From the NCBI GenBank assembly GCA_012295275.1, contig CM022678.1, positions 1,022,501 through 1,086,500 of the forward strand: a stretch of 64,000 bases of DNA, written 5' to 3'. The translations under genes were made by a program, and so were the position numbers. The number at the start of each line of letters is the position of its first letter. The stretch's first letter is position 1. The DNA is from Chrysomallon squamiferum (Eukaryota; Mollusca; Gastropoda; Neomphalida; Peltospiridae). Below, in pieces: positions 1-14,379 of the stretch. Below the pieces are notes generated by a model, which saw only the letters and a program-made list of their open reading frames with translations, made no database searches and had not been told where the DNA came from.

Positions 1-294
1 ATCATACTAATTCTATATTTTGTGCAGCTTCCCGAATAGACTGAATTACATCAGCATTGATATTTGACGAAATCAATTAATTTAAATTTGTATTTTCAAA
101 TAATTCCGTAGACATTTTATTCTTCCATTGACTATTTTTTAAAACAACTGAACAAAGTAGATATTATTATTTTTACAAATTGCTCATTCGTCAACAACTT
201 AACTTATACTTCGACCCCGATTCCCTTATTGGCGCCATTTTTCTTTCTTCTTCTTCTTATCATCATTATTCTATATGCAAAGATATAATTCGAT

Positions 295-326
<32 letters not shown>

Positions 327-978
327 TATAACAACAACAACAATAATAATAACAACAACAACCACAATACTGAACTGTAGTTTGACATTAAAGTTTGAAA
401 TGTGATCCAGTTTCACAGACAAAACAAGGCAGTATTAGTCATATTTTCTAACAGTGAGTGTAACTACAAAGGGTCCAAATTCTTGTTAACAGCTCAACCG
501 TGAACATGGTTAACGTGCGATCTCTACATGTGCTACGTACAGTACAAATATAATAATAAGAAAAAGAAAAAGACATTTTCCTATCTCTAACAATGAGCAT
601 AAATACACAGGTTTCAAATTCTCATTGTTTACAACTCAACCGTGAACTCGATGAAAGGGAGATCTGTGTAGCTATACATAAACTATGTATATAATCTATA
701 TAATCTATACATACTCACAGTATAAAAAAAATAAAAAATAAAAACATAATAATAAAAATTAGAAGTATTAATAATAAGAAGAAAAAGAAGAACTACAACA
801 ACAATAAGTGCAGTGATTATGATATTAAGAAATATAACAATGCTAATAATAATAGTGTGAGTGAAATAAAATAATGAGTTTCTTGAAGCTAAATGCAGGT
901 GAAAAGTTACATACATACATACATACATACATGTCCATAAAATGTTAACTTTTCCTCTGTAACATTTAACACAAGATC

Positions 979-1016
<38 letters not shown>

Positions 1017-1044
1017 TAATAATATTATTATTATTTACTGTTAC

Positions 1045-1089
<45 letters not shown>

Positions 1090-1107
1090 TATTATCATCA
1101 TCATCAT

Positions 1108-1140
<33 letters not shown>

Positions 1141-1316
1141 CGTTTGATTAAATTATTCTTTTATTTTTAATAAAATGATCAAAGACGACCCCAAATATGC
1201 AAATCGATCAAAATATATATAAAACATCTACATATAAATATATGTAGTTATCTGTCATACATGCAGTTGAAAAACAAATGTATACCCCAGATAATAACAA
1301 CAATAAAATTCGATAA

Positions 1317-1351
<35 letters not shown>

Positions 1352-1660
1352 AAATAGGGAATTCCTCGCACTGAGATATTTCTGAATTTTAATTATTGTT
1401 GTATATTTATATATTTGTTTATTTATTTATTTATTTTATTTTATTTTATTTTATTTTATTTTATTTTATTATTTTACATTTCTACATACAGGATGAATAA
1501 CAGTTACAGAATTAATACGCAAATCTCTCCTCGTTTAGACGATGTACGTCAAAGTAGTTCGTTCTGTAACCACGTTAGTTGTTTTTATTGGTTTTAATCA
1601 ACTTTTTACATTGTGTACATAATAATACGACCTCTGACTATGGACACTGACGACTGACAA
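1..1660. repeat. AT-rich repeat block at the left edge
   Basis: I see no gene here. Simple tracts are AAT (about 299-347), ATT (981-1095), TAG (1107-1140), AAAT (1317-1352) and TTTTA (1432-1470). Bases 50-240 resemble 43310-43430, 54990-55110 and 58490-58620: they share a phrase about a thymine-rich tract, then an 'aacaactgaacaaag' core, then a short G-rich phrase ending before an ATT tract. Bases 365-680 resemble 63500-63700, and the stretch from 873 resembles 63951 onward, so the two window edges belong to the same dispersed repeat family. Confidence 0.6.
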
Positions 1661-1683
1661 AAAGACTGGGTAGCTGTGTTTAT

Positions 1684-2070
1684 CTCAATCGGTGATCTTT
1701 TAATACAGTCACTCATGTGACATCACGTGCACAGGCGACATTGCGTGATTTCTCTTCTAGCTGACGTCAGATGTTTCGCTTCAAGTTCTAATAAAGAACT
1801 TTTAGGACCCACGCAGTTTGTTGTTATCTTTGAGGTCGCAGTTCAGATCAACCATGTATTTAACTCAATCGGGATCTTTCAATACTGTCACTCATGTGAC
1901 ACCACGTGCACAGCCGACATTGCGTGATTTCTATTCTCTAACAATGAGCGTAAATGATTTATCTTCTAGCTGACGTCAGATGTTTGGCTTCAAGTTTTAG
2001 TAAAGAACTTTTAGGACCCACGCAGTTTGTTGTTATCTTTGAGGTCGCAGTTCAGGTCAACCATGTATTT
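1684..2070. repeat. Two-copy tandem repeat, about 180 bp, with a CRE-like palindrome
   Basis: Copy 1 is 1684-1861 and copy 2 is 1864-2070. Both contain the same central phrase 'agctgacgtcagatgtt' and the same ending 'cacgcagtttgttgttatc'. Copy 2 has about 30 extra bases near 1930-1962 that resemble the 'ctctaacaatgagc' phrase at 584-597, so it seems to have gained a piece of the neighbouring repeat. TGACGTCA is the known CREB/ATF-type half-site pair, but no gene start is visible next to it. Confidence 0.75.
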
Positions 2071-2589
2071 GAGTACGGCTAGATCATTACGACTTTTACA
2101 GACTTGTTGAAACTGGTTTGCATGCAGGGTAAGAAAGAGACGGAAAGAGTGTGGGGGGTGGAAGGTACCAACTACGTGTACCAAACTGTAATATCGTGCT
2201 TCACAAAGTTCCCCAGAATATCGAATTAATAACTTAAATTAACTTACTTTTCTCATTTTTAAGAACTGATTAAGTAATTAAGTAAGTAATGAGAAATTTT
2301 ATTTTAAAACCATTCGTATTATCATTCATTTCTCTATATTTTTTATCTTCTTCTTTCTCCTTTTGTTTCTCTCATATTACAATTATCTGTAAATAACTTT
2401 AAATCAAAGGCAAATATCTAATTTCGGGTTTCATTCTTGTTGTCTTGATAAAATAAACTGAAGAGCATCCATGGAGACCTAACATCATTCTGGACCTTGA
2501 CCTTCATTCTTTTTATATTGTTATTTTTCTCTTTTTCATTTCATTCTAACTAGCTGTCAATAGAGCTATCTACTATGTGTATCTCTGTG

Positions 2590-2914
2590 TGTGTCTGTGG
2601 CTGAGTGTGTGTGCATGTGTGTGTGTGTGTGTGTGTGTGTTATGCATGTGTCTGTGGGTGAGTGGGTGTTATTGGATGTCGACCTAAACGTCTGTTTTCT
2701 ACGTGTATATTGTCTGCAGTTCTTATACATGTGTATACGTATGTTTACGATTGTACATGTATGTGCGTTTGTGCACACATGTTTGCGAAAACTCTATTTT
2801 AGAAAATGAACATCGTCAACAGTAAAACAACAAAGAAAAAAATAAATATATAACAGAGTGAAAATTAATCAATAAACAGTTAACAACCAGCAGAATATTT
2901 ATACACAATAAAAA

Positions 2915-2960
<46 letters not shown>
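2590..2960. repeat. Dispersed repeat with GT and AAT tracts
   Basis: A GT tract (2617-2640) is followed by about 200 bp that can be aligned by eye with 62440-62660. They share the phrases 'gtcgacctaaacgtctgtttt', 'acatgtttgcga' and 'aaaattaatcaataaacag'. An AAT tract (about 2918-2959) follows. No coding evidence. The family lies near both window edges. Confidence 0.65.
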
Positions 2961-3703
2961 TGCCACTATTTATTTCAAAACAGTAGTAGACGCAGTAAAC
3001 AGTTTTCTACGTGACTACATAAGAGCGGACGCACTTACACTTATAATTAATTTTCTGAAAAGAAATATGATTTATTATAAATATAATATTGCCTGCTGAA
3101 TCATAAGTCATACATAGACCATATTCTCAGAGACTGATCGTAGATTGATAATCAGAGGTATAGGATGGAAGGTTTCTACAGTGGAATTATTTTTGAATTT
3201 AATTTCCTAAACCTTTCGAGAATTTCAGTTAATAAACAGTTTGTTTATCGCAGCCGGCGCCATTTTGGATTATACTAATTCCCCGAAATAAAACAAAGGA
3301 AAGTTATCGCACATAAAGGAGAAGAAGAAGAATGTAAAGAATTCAAACCATTATATATTTATCCGGATAAAAAAGAATGTATATAACCAGTTTTTTAAAG
3401 CATTTTATTTTCTGATACATAACTTAACAACATGCCGGGGTTTTAAATTAGGCGGATCTGTTCAACAATGTAAAATATAAACCGGGTTACGACCTGGACC
3501 GGAAATCGTGGTCAACAGGTGAACACTTCCGATTAGAACATAGTAACATATCAGCGTCCGTGCGGATGTAGATACTGGCAAATAAAATTTAATCTTGGCG
3601 CAGTAACTGTCTATTTTAGATAACTGTACAAAAAGAAAACCTCAACAAATTATGTTCCTCTCTTTATTCGAACAAAATTACTGTTGACGATGTTCTCCAT
3701 TTT
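2961..3703. other. No recognised gene
   Basis: This is AT-rich sequence up to the assembly gap. Only short open frames are present, and none has a recognisable motif. The phrase 'aatttcagttaataaacag' at 3222-3240 also occurs near 41780 and 42100, so some of this is dispersed repeat. Confidence 0.5.
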
Positions 3704-3903
3704 NNNNNNNNNNNNNNNNNNNNNNNNNNNNNNNNNNNNNNNNNNNNNNNNNNNNNNNNNNNNNNNNNNNNNNNNNNNNNNNNNNNNNNNNNNNNNNNNN
3801 NNNNNNNNNNNNNNNNNNNNNNNNNNNNNNNNNNNNNNNNNNNNNNNNNNNNNNNNNNNNNNNNNNNNNNNNNNNNNNNNNNNNNNNNNNNNNNNNNNNN
3901 NNN
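3704..3903. other. Assembly gap of 200 N
   Basis: Exactly 200 N bases, a conventional gap placeholder, so the true distance is unknown. The Tc1-type relic begins just after it and may continue into it. Confidence 0.98.
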
Positions 3904-3919
3904 TTTAGTTTTCTAACAT

Positions 3920-4455
3920 TGCGAATGCCGGCTCACAATAATAACTTTTACTGCCGCCATATCGGTCGTGCTGAATGACGTCTACATCTCCCATTCACCT
4001 CCATACATGATGCAGACCATCTGCAAACTGAACACAAAACCTGGATTCCTCTGTGAATAATGTCTGATTCAGTGTTGGTTTATTCTGGCCCATCTCAAAC
4101 GTTCCTGAACGTGACGCGCTGTCAGGGGAACGGCTACAACAGGGCGACCTGCTTGTAATCCAGCAGCGTGGAGATGGCTACAGACAGTTTCAGCATGAAT
4201 TCTAGTGCCTGTGGTTTGCTGCAAAGTATGAGCCAAACATGGAGCATTTTTGAACTGTGACATAGATATGACAAGACTGAATACCTGTCTTTCCTTGGAG
4301 TAGTTAATCGTGGTCTACCAGAACGAGGTTGATTTAGCATTTGCCCAGATTAGTGTATGTGTTGTCGGAGTTGCGATGTGGTACTGTCATGAACACGAAA
4401 GTACTGACAGACATCGTGTCCATTTTGACCGGCATTAAGCCGTCCTATTGCTTCA
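3920..4455 (-). pseudogene. Tc1/mariner-type transposase relic
   Basis: Minus-strand reading gives pieces of a Tc1-like DDE transposase in the expected order but in different frames. First comes a helix-turn-helix-like start near 4440 ('GRLNAGQNGHDV'), then the linker 'RSGRPRLTTPRKDRY' near 4320-4280. Next is 'HAAGLQAGRPVVAVPLTARH' near 4180-4120, then 'RLRWARINQHW'. A frameshifted 'LFTEESRF' segment near 4055 corresponds to the family's second catalytic-Asp region. Tc1 transposases normally have about 340 residues. Here the frame breaks several times and the C-terminal part runs toward the assembly gap. It is a dead copy. No terminal inverted repeats were identified. Confidence 0.85.
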
Positions 4456-4780
4456 TGATTTGCCGTTAAGCCTGGACATTAGAAGTGATCTTTTTGAAAT
4501 AAGTAAAACGGCAGCTAAACACACTGAACCTTTTTTCAATAATTTAATATTAGTCCAGTGATAAGAATGTTTTAGCTTCATCCTTGCAGAATGGTTCATG
4601 ATTGATTGTAGTAAGTTAGGAAATTTAACAAAATATTCAGTGTCTCAGGAAAAAGCCAGAATGTTTTTTTTTTTTCTTACTCTTGGCTTATTTCTTTCCA
4701 TCCATTTAGTGTCTTTCGAGTGTTTTTCTTTATTGCCATAAGGGTTTTCCTGGGATTATTCTAAGTATTATTACTATTAC

Positions 4781-4834
<54 letters not shown>

Positions 4835-5335
4835 GATTATTATTATTATTACTATTATTATTATTGTTGTTGTTGTTGCTGGTGTTATTTTATATAATTA
4901 CTGTTATTAATGTTATTACTGTTGTTTTTATTATTATTATTGTTAGTGATATTATTAGTAGTTGTATTGTTATTATGTTGTTGTTTTGTTATTTTATTTT
5001 ATTTGTTTTATTACTGTTCTTTATGATACATCACTACAGACTGTATGACAAAATACATTCAAAAAACAAAAGAACAAAAAAAAAAACTAGAAATGTAATG
5101 CATGTCAACATGAAATCTCCTGCTAGAATCTGATTCATGTGATGATAAATGTTTAACATTTGCAACTAACTTTAGTTCACTTTTTCTTTTTTTATTGTAT
5201 ATTAATTTGTTTCATCTTTTTTCTTTTTGTGAAGATAATTCGCTATTTCTTTAACAGTCTCTTGTCTGTATATAAATACGTTTGGATATTTAGTAATACA
5301 GTTATTAGTTAAAATAGCTTTTTTCTATAGCACAA
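4456..5335. other. No recognised gene; ATT microsatellite
   Basis: It contains a long impure ATT/GTT tract (about 4770-4945) and T-rich sequence. The open frames are translations of the repeat. Nothing else is supported. Confidence 0.6.
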
Positions 5336-5339
5336 ACAT

Positions 5340-7920
5340 ATACCCCACAGTTACTGCTATCAATCTGTGTGGCATTTCAGAGTAATTAACAGAAGACCAC
5401 AATGGGGTTTTCCATAATATATCTTATGTTCCACCATTAAATACCTGGAAACATGAAAAATGACTTCATTGTTTTCACCTCCAAATGTATCACAGTAGTA
5501 CAGTACTCCTTTTTTAGATATATCTGTTTCAGTTATTACTCAGTGAGTGTTTCTTTCATTCAAAGGAACAACAACGTATTCATAATCAAACCATCTTTTA
5601 CATTTACTTTCTCCTACGCGAAATGTCCATCTGGGTTGGTCACTATCACCGTTCACAAATACCTTCTGACCAAACCAACCACAATCTACCATGTGAATAT
5701 GTTGATTCTTCAGTTGTTTTTGTAGTACAGACATGAATAAATTAATGTGGCTGCTATTCAGGCAGCTATCATGTAGAAGAATGTGGTTTATGACATCTGC
5801 ATTTACAGTTATACCATCAATTTCAGTGCTAACAAAATATACCAATGTTTGCATCGCTGTTGTATTCTAATCAATGAAGCGCTGTCTGTGTCTCTCACTC
5901 CATTTTTTCGTATTAAAATGTAATATCTCTGATGATACACTGTTTATTATACTCTTGTCAAATAATAACAATGATCTGCATATTTGTAAATCTATTACGT
6001 TTATGTCATTTACAGGTTTCATTTCACAATTCTTAATTTCCAAACTATCAACTTCACAACAAACATGAATCCACTGTCCATTCTTTTCTGCAACAGATAA
6101 ATTAAGCCTATACGATGGTCCATCAAGTTCTGGCAGTCTTCACGTCATGTAATGTTATTTGGTTCGTTTCTTGTTTGTCTAACACTTCTACAGTCTGATA
6201 CAGTAACAGTTGAAGTCTTAAGTTTGTAAACACAAGAACAGTGTTTTTATAACATGTTCACTCTTTCTCTGAAAACTACTGAAATTTGACTCAAACCCAG
6301 GTCCTGTTTACTGTTGTTATTTGCTTTCATGATAGGTTTACTGACTTCACTCAAACCCAGGTACTGTTAACTGTTGTTATTTGTTTTGATGATATGTTTA
6401 GTGACTTCACTCAAACCAGCTCCTGTTCACTTCTGTTATTTGCTTTCATGATATGTTTAGTGACTTCACTCAAACCCAGGTCCTGTTCACTGTTGTTATT
6501 TGCTTTCATGATACATTTAGTGACTTCACTCAAACCCAGGTACTGTTCACTGTTGTTATTTCCTTTCATGATACGTCTAGTGACTTCACTCAAACCCAGG
6601 TACTGTTAACTCTTGTTATTTGCTTTCATGATATGTTTGCTGACTTCACTCAAACCCATGTACTGTTCACTGCTGTTATTTGCTTTCATGATATGTTTAA
6701 TTACTTCACTCAAACCTAGGTACTGTTAACTGATATGTCACGTTTTATACCTTTGAAACCACTGCTGAGGCACCAAGCATTAATAACAGATTGAGTAAAT
6801 AATGGCAGATGTTTGTCTACTCTATGACAGAATAACATATAGCATGTATTATTAAAATTGTCAGTTGAAAAAGACAGATAATGATCATCACATGAAACAA
6901 ACTGACCACAATGTTCAATGATGCGGTATATTGACCTTGGTGACAGAAATCACCAGGGTTTCAAACTCTTCAGCTGATATTTAGTTTCTGCTTTTTCTGC
7001 ATTTTTTCTCTGATCATTACTTTTTATGAACAAATTGGGAGGAACTTGAACGTAATTTGAATTTTTTCTGATATATTCACTCATCAAATAAAAATAAGAG
7101 TTGAAGGGAAAGAAACTAAAAGTTATTTAATAAATATTGATTATGTGAGCATAGGCAGGTATTTTCTACTGTCTTTGATTTATGAAAATTATCAAATAAC
7201 TGTTGTACAGAACTGTAACCCATTGCATCAAGCTGGCACGTATGAAATGTGCATACTTATTTCCCCGGATCTTCACTGTAAACAAATATACTTACGTTAT
7301 ACAATGATATTACCTTAAGCTCTTTCAGTATATTGCCAATACTTTTAATAAAAACTCCTAAGCATCTTGCTGACCATAAATATTTGATACAACTTTTGAT
7401 ACAACATTTAATACAACTTTGTGTAAAATATCATCTGATACCTCTTCGCAGTGTTTATTTTCATCTTTCAAATGTTGCGGTATTTGCAGTATACTTTCTT
7501 CTACTAATTGAACTCGTAATTTTACATAAGTATCAGAATATACAGTTACAGGTTCACATTTATTTTCATAAATAATTAACCATGCAATTCACTTGCTACT
7601 AGGGCTTGCATCACTGCTTTAAGACAGCAGTCTGCTGAAAAGTACCTTGTTTCTTAAAATTATCAGGTTGCAGTTTGGATTTGGCCCGCATTTCTAATAT
7701 TGTTATATTTATTTTTTCACCAATTGGCTTCTTTATCTTCCTTAAATATTTTTTTCACTTTCATACAATCTACCGCTGCCAATTTTTGCACTGAAACGGT
7801 TTGGTTTTGCAATTTTTCTGAATAATCATCCAGTCTTTGTTGGGTTCTGCCTTGCAGTCCAATATATTTCTGAATTCTAAACCTATTTTCAATTGTACTA
7901 GTTGTTTTCATTTGCTCATG
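5340..7920 (-). pseudogene. Decayed Ulp1/SENP-like (C48) cysteine peptidase gene
   Basis: C48 enzymes cut SUMO-like modifiers using a His-Asp-Gln-Cys catalytic set. On the minus strand, 5854-5540 encodes a peptidase-like segment ending 'YEYVVVPLNERNTH', matching the family's 'P.N...HW' motif. The Trp codon after the His is a stop (5540-5542). The same frame continues to 'YYCDTFGG' (Asp codon 5489-5491). After a frame change comes 'QIDSSNCGVYVC' (Gln 5365-5367, Cys 5347-5349), so all four catalytic residues are visible in the right order. Coding-like stretches continue upstream: 6260-5870, 6990-6735, about 7560-7350 and 7911-7717, all on the same strand with frame breaks. This points to one long, nearly intron-free gene that has decayed, or to a transposon cargo gene. 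The peptidase call is fairly firm. The upstream domain is unidentified, and a basic-level alternative is a transposon-encoded protease. Confidence 0.68.
6290..6735. repeat. Minisatellite, 59-60 bp period, about 7 copies
   Basis: The phrase 'gacttcactcaaacccagg' recurs every 59-60 bases (starts near 6285, 6345, 6405, 6464, 6524, 6584, 6644 and 6704). On the minus strand most copies read as a 20-residue repeat of the type 'LGLSEVTKHIMKANNNSEQ'. It lies inside the decayed peptidase gene and keeps a near-codon period, so it may have been a coding repeat; one- and two-base differences now break it. Confidence 0.85.
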
Positions 7921-9993
7921 AATAAAATTTTCACTACTGCGAATTTTTGATGCCTATGTTTCTGTCTCTGATATGTTTCTCAACAATGTATATATATTCA
8001 TTATTATTTTCTTTTTTCATACAAAATGTGTAGCTTAACCGCTTTTAACTGGAAATGTAACAATTGATTATGCAGTTATATACATTGTTATAAATAAAGT
8101 TTCATGCAATTAATATGTTACATGAAAATGAAGTGTGTGGACTAAAAACAAAAAGACGGTTTTTCTTTCGACTTTGCTGTAAGGAAAAGTTAAATAATAC
8201 TGATGATTTTGATGATTATGATGATATTTATTAAAAAAAATGTATTGAGATACTTTAGTAATGATAATATTAAAATTGTCGTAAAACGACCAGTTATATT
8301 TTTTATCATTTTTATTTTTATCCACAAAATTTGTCCAAAACTTTACTTTGAACACACTCAATACTTGGGTGGACGACCGCGTTATTTTCTGTGCTAGTGT
8401 TTGTTATCAGCATTCCCACATACTGACAAAAACCAAATAATACATTTGTGATACACCAACCCTAGATATTATAAACTAAAACATACAAAGAACAGAAATA
8501 TGTCCATGTAAAAAATGCAAGAAAATGTAAGAATATAGATGAATAATTTACTTATTACCCTGTATGAAGAAATTAACCTAATAAACTTTGTTTGGTTTTT
8601 TAGTTAAATCATTCCACAATTTGTACATTAGTAGAGTTACCAGACTCGCTGGTATGTAAAACTGCTACGGGGCGTCTAACGCAGTCGCATTCGACCCGTA
8701 ATTAACACAGTCGTCACGTGACCAAATTAGAACCCCGTAACAGCCGTAACACTCCTCTCCCAAATTACGACTAACTATACATACAGACCTCCCTGTATCA
8801 GGTAGATAGCTACCCGATTTGGCTCGGCAGTGACGGTATTCAGGGAACAAGGGCATATATGAATTTAAATTTAGCCAATGTTAAATCACTAGAAACACAA
8901 GAATACAAGTTTAGATTTAAAGAATAATAATAGTTATTTAGTGATTAAGCTTACAACGCTTACACGGCTGTTTACAAACAGTTTCATGCCACAAAATCAC
9001 TCTCACCACAATAGTGAACATACGGGGGATATTAAATATGTTTATCCCTCAAGGTAAAATACCAAACCCTAAGATGTATTTGAAAATGCAAATATATGAA
9101 AATAACCTACTACTTAGCAAGATGATGATATATCCCTGTTTGTACCCGCTGTTTAGAGATAATAATTACAGTTTACTGTGATTGGTCTGATCACAGATTA
9201 CAAGCCATTCTCCAACTAATGGTTATACTACTTGAAGCTCTATGTAGTCAAATAATATTTGTTAGAAAACCACATCAAACTGCCTTTCAGTTGCTCAAAC
9301 AGAGCCTTAAAAATGTATAGTTATCTGAGTCAGCTGGATCTATGTGACAGTCCATCTGAGGGTTAGCCACACGTCTGTTCTGTACGGTGTAAAAACTGAT
9401 TGCCCCGAAAAAAAGACGATCTCTGCTTTTATTACCTAGGAAAGACCACACAGAGGTTCTTTTAACACAGATGTCCCAGAGTGGTGTCGAGACTGGTTGG
9501 AACTTTAGCAGACACAGGTGCCACGGTTCCCCAAAACAACACCTCACCATAGCTTATACGAGTTTTAAGAAAAATCTAACATCTATTACATATTAAACAG
9601 GAGACTGCTTTCTCCGTCACACTTAGCTTATACAATTCTTAAGGTTACATATTAAAGAGCAGACTGCTGTCTCCCTTACAAACACTATGTCACTAGTGGA
9701 TGTCAAAGGAGTCACAAGAACTCGTACAATGCATTACGCCATTGTAGTGAGATTTTCTTGAATACAGGAAATATTGCTCATCTAATAAAGAAACCAAAAG
9801 TAATTGCATTTTATCAAACATATTTATTATGTTAATTGTTAATAGCATTACAATAAATTCCGTATTAATAATTACCATTACAATGAGATAATACAAAAAT
9901 CTAAAAGACATTAGTAAAACAGTAAACTCTAAATTAATATATTTCAGTAAAATTCAGATTTAATATTTACTCATTTAACTAAATTATATTGGT

Positions 9994-10045
<52 letters not shown>

Positions 10046-10935
10046 CACGCACAGACACACAGACACACACAAACATATTAATAACAATTATTATATTTCT
10101 CATTTAGTATTCAAAATAAGGTTTTCTTTTATGGATACTTTCACTTTTGTTACATTTCTATTTGTCATATAACAAAGAAAGGTCATGTCCTGTATCTAGA
10201 ATACAATAATGGATTCATCTTCCCACTTGTTGCACAATCAGCTTAGGAAATAATTAAGCAATTGATCCCTATTACGATTTACCAGAAGTCAAAACAAAAA
10301 AACAGCAAAGTTTAAACAAAGCAGTTTAATTACTGGTGATATTGGAACGTTAGTTATTTCCCACGTCGATACTCCCAATAAAAACAATAGCTTAATACAA
10401 CTGCACTATCACGTGACTTGCACATCCAATCAGACCAAGTATTTTGTTAATCTGATTTCCTCTTCCTAAAAGTGAAAACAAAAGCAACTTGAGGAAATGG
10501 AAGTCGTGTCTCTTATCTCTTTGTGAAAATATATAATGTTTATTAGTATTAAAGGGATTTTATTCATTTTATCAATGTAAATTATTGCTAAAGATAAGTG
10601 AGTATGCAACATCAAAATGAGAAAACGTAAAAAGAGAAATAAAAAAATAAAACTAAAAATATAAGTGGAGAAAGTGAACAGAAAATAATGGTAAGCAGTA
10701 GCCAAGGTGTTAAGGAAGTCATCATACTGAGGATGTCAAATACACAAACAATGAGCTTAAATGTTCATCTGCAACATTTTATCAGTCAACAACAATGTTA
10801 ATAAATGTAACCGTGTTTTTATCATCTATGATGATCTAGATCGGTATCACTTTGTATTTCTATAAAAGTAAGAATGATAACCTTTTCAAGGAACCTAATT
10901 TGCAAAACCCAAAACAAGATTTCCTAACAATTATA
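7921..10935. other. Intergenic, no recognised gene
   Basis: Bases 8640-8870 and 9290-9550 are less AT-rich and hold open frames of 63 and 87 codons on the minus strand. Neither has a motif I recognise; both could be transposon pieces. A CA tract lies at about 9995-10042. A short local direct repeat (about 9588-9625 and 9648-9685) shares 'acatattaaa.ag.agactgct'. Nothing else is supported. Confidence 0.45.
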
Positions 10936-10939
10936 TTAT

Positions 10940-11378
10940 TTTTGCATGTTATTATTCTTCTTGGAACAACTTTGTAAAAGGTATTTTAGATTATTCTGGT
11001 TTAACATATCACAACTTTGATAAGGTTAAATGATTACGTGAAACGATATCCAAAATATTACATGATCAATATCAACAATTATGGACAAATCAAATTAAAA
11101 CGTCTCCAAAGGATATTAATTACAAATTTCTTATGAATGAACTGAAATTAGAAAACTATCTGACCTTGCTGTCTCAAAACAATGCTAATATCTTATGTAA
11201 ATTTGGAACCGAATGCTAAACTTCCTATTGAAACCGGACGATGGTCTGATATTCTAATTAAAACCAGAAAATGTCATATTTGTAATCTTAACAAAATTGG
11301 AGATGAATATCACTATATATTTGAATGTAATGATCCTATATTATTAAAAGCAAGAACAGATATACCAGATAAAACAGC

Positions 11379-11390
<12 letters not shown>
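10940..11390 (+). pseudogene. Non-LTR retrotransposon ORF2, C-terminal end
   Basis: Plus-strand reading with one or two frame breaks gives the end of a LINE reverse-transcriptase polyprotein: 'FSCYYSSWNNFVKGILDY', then 'SKILHDQYQQLWTNQIK', then 'PIETGRWSDI' and the terminal zinc-binding motif 'CHICNLNKIGDEYHYIFEC' (C-x2-C, H, C). This pattern closes many animal LINE ORF2 proteins. The upstream RT and endonuclease are absent, as expected for 5' truncation. A TA tract (11380-11412) and a 3' tail continue into the receptor unit. The RT relics at 57138-57860 and 61370-62100 may belong to a related element. Confidence 0.8.

Positions 11391-14379
<2,989 letters not shown>

Noticed and set aside
6290-6735. 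CRISPR-like regular repeat spacing
   Set aside because: The unit repeats along its full length with no unique spacers; it is a minisatellite in an animal-type genome.
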